A DNA stretch of 64,000 bases, taken from contig JAPEIS010000001.1 of assembly GCA_029531795.1 (NCBI GenBank), positions 5,952,001 through 6,016,000 of the forward strand. Reading direction: 5' to 3'. The notes under the pieces were generated by a model. That model was not told the DNA's origin and did no database searches. It saw nothing but the letters and a program-made list of their open reading frames with translations. This stretch comes from Sclerotinia nivalis (taxonomy: Eukaryota; Ascomycota; Leotiomycetes; Helotiales; Sclerotiniaceae). Positions 58,498 to 64,000 of this stretch are shown in pieces. Made by a program: the position numbers and the translations under genes. The stretch's first letter is position 1, and every line of letters starts with the position of its first letter.

Positions 58498-60183
58498 CTA
58501 AATCATATCCTCAAACTTCGACCGGAAAGGACTTGCCCTCTTCCTCCTCAGAGCTAGTTCCCTTTGTTCTCTTATCTGCATGCTCCTTCTCAGACTTAGC
58601 GACCTCTGTTTTTCAATTTCCAAGATAGTCGGTGCTGCAGGTCGAGGAGAGCGTAGAAGCAATGCTCTCTTCGCTATATCTCTCGCCGACTCCTTGTACT
58701 GGATTAATCGTACCCTTCTTTCACTTTTTCCGGGTCTCGCTTTTATCTGTGTCTGTTTCGTGTAATGATCCACTGTACTTGACATAGACTTAGCTCTTAG
58801 CTCTGCCTTTCTCGCGTTTCTCCGAGCCAAAAATAATGCTCTCATCGCCTCGCGCTCCTTTCGTTGATTCTGCGTCACTCTCAGCTTTTCTTTCCTTCGT
58901 TCCCAACGCGTCCTCAATATTCTCTTTCGTTCAAGACGAGCACCCAACATTGCCCGTCCACGTGCTTGATGCCTAAGCCTTTCCTGAAGTCTTCGCGCTT
59001 TCCTATCCTTTTCTTTCTGTCGTCGCGCCAAGTTCACTTCCTTGAACATTGTTCTGAGATGTTCCTCACGCCCTTGAATTTGTCTCTGTCGTTCGAGAAC
59101 ATGATCAAAAGATTTTCCCTGCTTTCGCAAGCCTGCAATTTCTTCTTTGTCTTGTTTTAATCTCCATTGCCGATCCTTTATCATCTCCTTACCCCTTTTC
59201 ATTACGAATCCGGGGGTCCCCTCAAGCTCAGCCATCCTCTTCTCCGCAAGCGATACCCATTTTTCTTCTTTACGAAGTTCCTGTCTCCCCACAACCCATA
59301 CAATTTCTCTTCCATCACTCCTGGGCCTTATATTAATCCTGGAATTAGTGGGCAATTGCCGCTGAATGACTTGGGGATGAAGAGCCAAGCCACCCGGCAT
59401 CTTCATCAACTTCTCAAGCATCTCACTTTCGCTGTACTTAGAACGATTCGAAAAATGTATATGGAACTCCGCATTAAAATTGTGCGTTTCTAAAAAGTAG
59501 TAGGCCTTCGCCATCATCACACTCAAGGTAGGGCCATTAACATCGTTCCGAAGATGTATCAGTTTCGCACCACCCCGACCTCCTTTGTGTTTCATTTTCT
59601 GTCCGGGTTTTGGCACCATCCAAGATTTCCGTTTGACTAGAAGATAATCATGGAGGTTTGCTGAGCCATTGTCATCGACCTGCTCAGATGTTTCGCCCAC
59701 GCGAGCGGGGTCCACCCTCGCGGCATTTTCGAATCCAATTCTAGACACTAGCATCCAGCTAGTGCCGACGCCCGGATCCAAAATTACATCTTCTCTATCA
59801 CCCAGGTACTTTTGCATCGCATCTCTCATTGACATCACACCCACAAACACATGCGGCTTGCTATTGGGCCTTTTTTCCGCTTCTCTCCATAAAATTATCT
59901 TCCGTGATTGATATCCCGTGTGATCAAAAACTGATAGCTTGACATAATCCAAAATCTTATGGTTATCAGCTTGCAATTTGGAATGCCGTACTCTTTCCGC
60001 GATTCGCGACAACATAATGTGGCGACATTGTTGTGGAGGGCGAAAAAGAATGGAGCGGCGTAACGAATTTGTAGATGGATTCTGCGTTACCTGATGACAG
60101 AACGGGCGGCTAGAAGTACTAAATATTCTTTTATTGAGATACCGTAATAAAGGACGGGAGGGAATAAGTTTAGTGGTACTCAT
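58498..60183 (-). CDS. Mitochondrial IF3-like protein with long basic C-terminal extension
   Basis: A single 561-codon exon. The first ~60 residues are Arg/Ser-rich with KRIFSTSSRPF, a clear mitochondrial presequence. Residues about 78-150 resemble the IF3 N-domain (DYVKLSVFDHTG, then VGVMSMRDAM). Residues about 205-300 resemble the IF3 C-domain: KLIHLRNDVNGPTLSVMM, AYYFLETHNFNAEFHIHF, and RPRSDGREIVWVVG, comparable with the bacterial KMEGRQM-VL end. Bacterial and mitochondrial IF3 bind the small ribosomal subunit and prevent premature joining. From residue 300 on there is a highly charged, Arg-rich helical extension of about 260 residues (RKEKDRKARRLQERLRHQ and similar), far beyond normal IF3. 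The assignment rests on motif resemblance seen by eye; a mitoribosome-associated protein of another family is the alternative. The start follows from the presequence. Confidence 0.5.
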   Translation of the reverse strand: MSTTKLIPSRPLLRYLNKRIFSTSSRPFCHQVTQNPSTNSLRRSILFRPPQQCRHIMLSRIAERVRHSKLQADNHKILDYVKLSVFDHTGYQSRKIILWREAEKRPNSKPHVFVGVMSMRDAMQKYLGDREDVILDPGVGTSWMLVSRIGFENAARVDPARVGETSEQVDDNGSANLHDYLLVKRKSWMVPKPGQKMKHKGGRGGAKLIHLRNDVNGPTLSVMMAKAYYFLETHNFNAEFHIHFSNRSKYSESEMLEKLMKMPGGLALHPQVIQRQLPTNSRINIRPRSDGREIVWVVGRQELRKEEKWVSLAEKRMAELEGTPGFVMKRGKEMIKDRQWRLKQDKEEIAGLRKQGKSFDHVLERQRQIQGREEHLRTMFKEVNLARRQKEKDRKARRLQERLRHQARGRAMLGARLERKRILRTRWERRKEKLRVTQNQRKEREAMRALFLARRNARKAELRAKSMSSTVDHYTKQTQIKARPGKSERRVRLIQYKESARDIAKRALLLRSPRPAAPTILEIEKQRSLSLRRSMQIREQRELALRRKRASPFRSKFEDMI

Positions 60184-60789
60184 GGCCGGGAGAGAGGTGG
60201 ATTGAAGTATCCGAACTATAAAGAATTGGAGTTGATATGGAATTAATTCAAAATCAGGCAGAATGCCAAAGCGGTGAAGAAATAATAGACTGCAGAAAGT
60301 GTAATTTTTTACCGCTCACGTGCTGACTTCGAGATTCTGTTTTGGTAACTTTTAGTTCTGCTGGAAAGGCGGTCAACGAGTTCCGAACAATTCCTTCACT
60401 CGTTGGTAGATTTGTCAGCCACATCTTTCCTCTCCCAGCAACCATTGGCTGTTATAATTCTCTCTTCCGATTACTGATCTACGATTACTGATCTACCTAC
60501 CATTATACCATTATACCGAGGCATTATCACAATGGATTTCTAAGTTTGAGCATTTAGGTAGGTATACTAATCGTCCTGCTCGGGCTGATTCATAAGCTGA
60601 TGATTCTTGTATGGACCCACCATGGAGGGGTGAAGAATATATATTAAGTGAATACTCCCTTATGTAGGAGAAGTTCTTTGATTTGAAGTTTCAATTCAGA
60701 TAACATCGACATACTTGCTCTTTTAAACTACCAAACTCAATCGTTCACACAAGCTATATATAAAGGTTACACCTTTTCCTATCTTAAAG
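60184..60789. promoter_or_regulatory. Shared promoter of IF3-like and reductase genes, with TATA box
   Basis: 606 bp between divergent starts. A strong TATATATAAA box at 60755-60764 lies only 26 bp before the reductase ATG, implying a very short leader for that gene. GATTACTGATCTAC is duplicated in tandem near 60468-60496. No TATA box is seen on the IF3-like side. Confidence 0.6.
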
Positions 60790-61940
60790 ATGGCAATTTC
60801 ATCCCCTAATCATAGCACCGTTCTCATAACCGGTATAAATGGTTATATAGCCAGCGTCCTTGGTATGCACCTTTTACAAGCAGGGTATTCCATTCGGGGC
60901 ACCACACGCCGTCTCTCCAGTGCCGATCCACTTCTTAAAGGTCCTTATGCACCTTATATAGATCAAGTGAAGATATATGAGGTACCTGATATGACAATTT
61001 CTGGAGCTTTTGATGAAGCTGTTAAAGGTTGGAATATCCCCAACCAGATTAATTGAACTAAACTAACATCCACAAAGGCGTCGATGGAATATTTCACACC
61101 GCGTCTCCAATCGACTTCAGCCTAACAACCTACGCCCAAATGGTCACACCTGCCTTAGATGGCACCAACAACCTTCTCATTTCTGCCTTAAAAGCCGGTC
61201 CTCAACTCAAAACAGTAGTAGTAACATCCTCCGTCATTGCCGTCATGGAACCTCGCACCGACATTTACGTCTTCACCGAATCGGACTTTGCATCCGTATA
61301 CCTTACCCAAGCACAACTCGATCTAAAAGAAGGACGCCAAACCCACGCAGGAGTCCTCTACGGTGCCTCCAAAACAGCCGCCGATCAAGCCGTCTGGAAA
61401 TTCCTCAGTGAGGTAAAACCAGAATTTGCCATCACGACTATCAACCCCGGTGTAGTAATCGGCCCTCCAGTTTTTCTCCCCAAAACAGGCGACAAATTAA
61501 ACGAAACACTAAGACCACTCTACGATATGCTCTCAGGAAAAACCAAAACCATCCCTGCCAATATCGGAGGCGGAAGTTGGGTAGATGTACGTGATGTGGC
61601 CTATATGCACATATGGGCATACGAGCATCCAGAAAAATCCAACGGACAGCGTTACATAGCGTGTGCCGGATTTGGTCCCGCACAGGCAGAAGCTGATATT
61701 GCAAGAGCTTATTTCAAGGAAAAGGGCGAAGAGCAAATTGTGAAAAATTTACCACTAGGAAATCCCGGAGAGGGATATGTGGGATATAATAAAGAAACGG
61801 AAAAAGTGGAAAGCGTGGAATGGCCACCGGAAACATTGAGGGTGAGTGGTGAGAAAGCGCCGAGGGAAATGGGGTTCACGTATAAGAGTTTGGTCGAGAG
61901 TACGATTGCGACGGCGGAAGCCATTAAACCTTTACTTTGA
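60790..61940 (+). CDS. Gre2/dihydroflavonol-reductase-like NADPH-dependent reductase
   Basis: Two exons, 60790-61027 and 61078-61940, with a 50-nt intron, give 366 residues. It is an extended short-chain dehydrogenase: nucleotide-binding TGINGYIA (Gly15, Gly18, Ala21), RGTTRR for NADPH selectivity, FHTASP, catalytic VTSS (Ser130/131), and YGASK (Tyr174, Lys178), then INPGVVIGP and the WVDVRDVA segment. This is the yeast Gre2 / plant DFR-like family, which reduces aldehydes and ketones such as methylglyoxal. The physiological substrate cannot be read from sequence. A TATA box lies 26 bp upstream, consistent with inducible expression as known for Gre2. The coding strand changes from C-rich to G-rich in the last ~200 bp. 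Confidence 0.92.
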
Positions 61941-62939
61941 GAGAGTTAGAGGGAGAAAAAGTGTTGGGCTAGATTTTGGATTGGAGGTGTAACATCATGT
62001 TTATGCATTTTGTATAACTAGCTAGTTATAGAATAAATAGACGAAGATTCTAAAGAATTACTACATGATATATCGAAATTTAAATATACACATACATGCT
62101 CTCACATGATCATGATTGAATCCAAACCCAACATTCCATCTCCAAACCTCAAAGCACAAATACAATACGCAAAAAATATACATCAGCAGCTCTGCCACGC
62201 CAAGCTTTATTTCCTAACCCGGCCACCTCAATAACCACACCCACCTTCCCCCCCCCCCCCCAAAAAAAAGATTAGGCGCCTAAATAAATCCTTCGACCCC
62301 AAGACCTCCGCTCCTATCCTTGTGCTCCAAAATTCTTCGTAAACAGCTTCTGCTTCCGCTTCCGCTTCTGCTTTCAGGAGGCAGATGATGAACGTAGGTG
62401 TTCGGGATGTGGGGAGGTTCTGTGAATATGAGCTTACTGTGTATATCGTACGTAGTAGACACATGTATACATTGTATATAAGGATCGTGTAGATTGGGAG
62501 TGAAATGCATAAGATTCTATTGAAGCGAGCAGGATAATTCTACGTGCGAAGAATAATATAGTGATAGATTACTGTGCTCCTGACAGTTTTTCGAGGCCTC
62601 GGAATTGGTTTGGAGGTGCTGTGTAGGTTATTGGTGACCTTATCTGGTCTGGTTATGTTTTTGTAATCTTACATTTACGAGTACGCACTCAGCTTCGTAT
62701 GAAGAAGGTTTACAAGATGAGGCCCAGTGGCCGCGAACTAACAAGTGAGAAGGGGGTACATAATGGCTTGTTGTGCCGTTTTTACAGTGGTACTTACTGT
62801 TGTTTTGACGTTTCATGCATTGTTGTCTTTTCTATTCATGTATTCATACTGGTGATATTAACACTCGTCCGGTTTTAAGTTTGATACTTGGGAAGGATAT
62901 AATTTTTGGTCCTCTGAATTGCCTTATCTCAAGTATCCG
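61941..62939. other. Intergenic region with short sequence runs
   Basis: About 1 kb without a convincing gene. It contains a poly-C run directly followed by poly-A near 62248-62271, a (GCTTCC)n/(GCTTCT)n hexamer run at about 62343-62373, and AT-rich flanks. The right part is the promoter of the secreted-protein gene. Confidence 0.6.
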
Positions 62940-63626
62940 ATGATCTTTCATAAAATAGTTCTTTTCGCCTTTATTGGCAATGCTATTGCTGCTGCGATAG
63001 TGGAAGGGCGAGCAAAGACCTCGTCCACTACTACTTCTTCCACTACTTCTTCCACTACTGCTTCCACTACTTCCTCATCTACCTCCTCATCTACCTCTTC
63101 ATCTACCTCCTCATCTACCTCCTCATCCAGCATAATCCAAACAACCGGCACCCTAACCGCCAACTTCGCCGCCTCTGCCACGGCCGCAACCGCAACCTGC
63201 GGCTCTGGTTTCCTCCCCGAAACAGCCACAAACCAAGCGCGCGCCGTCCTACAAGCCAACACCACCAGTGCCTGCGCCACCATCCAACCGGGCTGGCCTT
63301 GTTTCGGGCTCGGTATGAAGGGCAGCGAAGATACCGTCTCGAGTTTAACTGGAGCTTTTGGGAGTATTCAATATTATGGAACTATTGCATTTTTATGTAA
63401 TTTGAGTAAGGTGCCGATGATGATTTCGGGGTTGGATGTGGATGTGTTGGATGATTTGATTTATGTGAAGCATTGTGCGAATTATACGCCGGCGGCGTTG
63501 ATGAGTCCGGGGGAATGGGTGTATGGGTATTTGGATTGGAATACGGTGGCGAAGGTGGGACAGAGTAGTGAGTTGTGTACTCATGTTATGAGTTCGGTTG
63601 TTGCTTATCCTAATCCTATGTCGTAG
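62940..63626 (+). CDS. Secreted Ser/Thr-rich protein of unknown function
   Basis: One exon, 228 residues from ATG 62940. The first 20 or so residues (FHKIVLFAFIGNAIAAA) form a signal peptide. A low-complexity Thr/Ser stretch follows (about residues 25-60, built from 12-bp repeats encoding TTSS and SSTS), probably O-glycosylated. The mature C-terminal part of about 160 residues holds six cysteines (CGSG, ACATIQPGWPC, LCNLS, HCAN, LCTH) and aromatic GEWVYGYLDW. There is no membrane span or GPI-like end. I recognise no family. Secreted, Cys-containing and stand-alone, it could be a wall protein or an effector-like protein; that is inference. The frame reads back to a TTG at 62919 but no upstream ATG. 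Confidence 0.65.
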   Translation: MIFHKIVLFAFIGNAIAAAIVEGRAKTSSTTTSSTTSSTTASTTSSSTSSSTSSSTSSSTSSSSIIQTTGTLTANFAASATAATATCGSGFLPETATNQARAVLQANTTSACATIQPGWPCFGLGMKGSEDTVSSLTGAFGSIQYYGTIAFLCNLSKVPMMISGLDVDVLDDLIYVKHCANYTPAALMSPGEWVYGYLDWNTVAKVGQSSELCTHVMSSVVAYPNPMS

Positions 63627-64000
63627 TTGTGAATTTGATAATTTGAGTAGGTAGTTTGTTGGTATTTTCTGTGTGTAAGTTTGTACTTAGGATGTGATAG
63701 TAAATGGGTTCTTCAATAATTTGATGGTTTCCGTTGTCAATCATGACTGTTGAAAAATAGAATACGGAATCACCGGAAGTGATGTCTGGCACAATGAACA
63801 TGTTATTTCCTAACAAATATGAAATCTTGAGTATTGGAGGATGGAGCAGTAATCACTTGAAGTAGAAGTTGGTACCATGAACATTAGCTTCCTCGATAAA
63901 CATACGGTTGTTTCATCGCAGAAGCAATCACGAATCTTGAGTGAGCTGCTCTCAAACCAACATCGAGTCTCGAACAAAAGAATATATATTGCTCCAAGCA
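63627..64000. other. 3' flank at window edge, nothing recognised
   Basis: 374 bp of AT-rich DNA after the secreted-protein gene. No frame of note and no start of a further gene is evident before the window ends. Confidence 0.6.

Noticed and set aside
1..64000. CRISPR arrays, rRNA genes, biosynthetic gene cluster, viral or transposase coding
   Set aside because: No regularly spaced identical repeats with unique spacers, no rRNA-like segments, no core secondary-metabolism enzymes, and no reverse transcriptase, integrase or transposase motifs were seen in any frame.

Overview
The window is nuclear DNA of a filamentous ascomycete, most likely a leotiomycete close to Botrytis/Sclerotinia. The evidence is short introns (about 47-85 nt) with GTAAGT-like donors and CTAAC-type branch points, long gene-poor AT-rich gaps, and typical Pezizomycotina proteins (Nma111, INCENP/Sli15, a CFEM membrane protein, a Bre4-like FUSC transporter, an SS18-like SWI/SNF subunit). 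Species placement is inference from protein flavour, not from a search.

Layout. 1-6.0 kb: no gene I can support; one degenerate ~107-bp tandem repeat. 6.08-6.75 kb (+): small four-exon Myb/SANT protein. 6.75-10.9 kb: gene-free, with a degenerate ~60-65-bp tandem repeat and LTR-like remnants. 11.0-14.5 kb (+): nma111, a double HtrA-type nuclear serine protease with a possible alternative mitochondrial leader. 14.5-18.5 kb: orphan 214-codon ORF, a 68-bp tandem repeat, and a MITE-like inverted-repeat element. 18.5-22.0 kb (-): 1165-residue Q/P/S-rich repeat protein. 22.0-27.25 kb: long gap with a pyrimidine-rich plus-strand leader and a possible two-exon small-protein gene. 27.25-30.67 kb (-): J-domain protein with 19 pentapeptide repeats. 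32.73-36.95 kb (-): INCENP/Sli15. 37.45-38.97 kb (+): mitochondrial acyl-CoA dehydrogenase. 40.03-41.22 kb (+): secreted GDSL/SGNH esterase. 42.3-44.14 kb (+): SS18/SSXT-type SWI/SNF subunit. 46.78-48.9 kb (+): CFEM protein with one membrane span. 49.36-53.12 kb (-): FUSC/ArAE membrane protein. 53.6-54.58 kb (+): Ist1. 54.87-55.96 kb (-): NmrA-like oxidoreductase. 58.5-60.18 kb (-): mitochondrial IF3-like protein with a long basic tail. 60.79-61.94 kb (+): Gre2/DFR-like reductase. 62.94-63.63 kb (+): secreted Ser/Thr-rich protein.

The genes are independent housekeeping or surface functions, not a cluster: chromatin and chromosome segregation (SS18-like, INCENP), proteostasis and trafficking (Nma111, J-protein, Ist1), mitochondrial metabolism and translation (ACAD, IF3-like), and cell surface or secretion (GDSL, CFEM, small secreted protein). 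Divergent pairs share short promoters (INCENP/ACAD, FUSC/IST1, IF3-like/reductase). The first half is gene-poor and carries most of the repeats; the second half is about twice as gene-dense. I found no tRNA, rRNA, CRISPR array or intact transposase/reverse transcriptase. All splice models were made by eye from reading-frame continuity, splice signals and family expectation.
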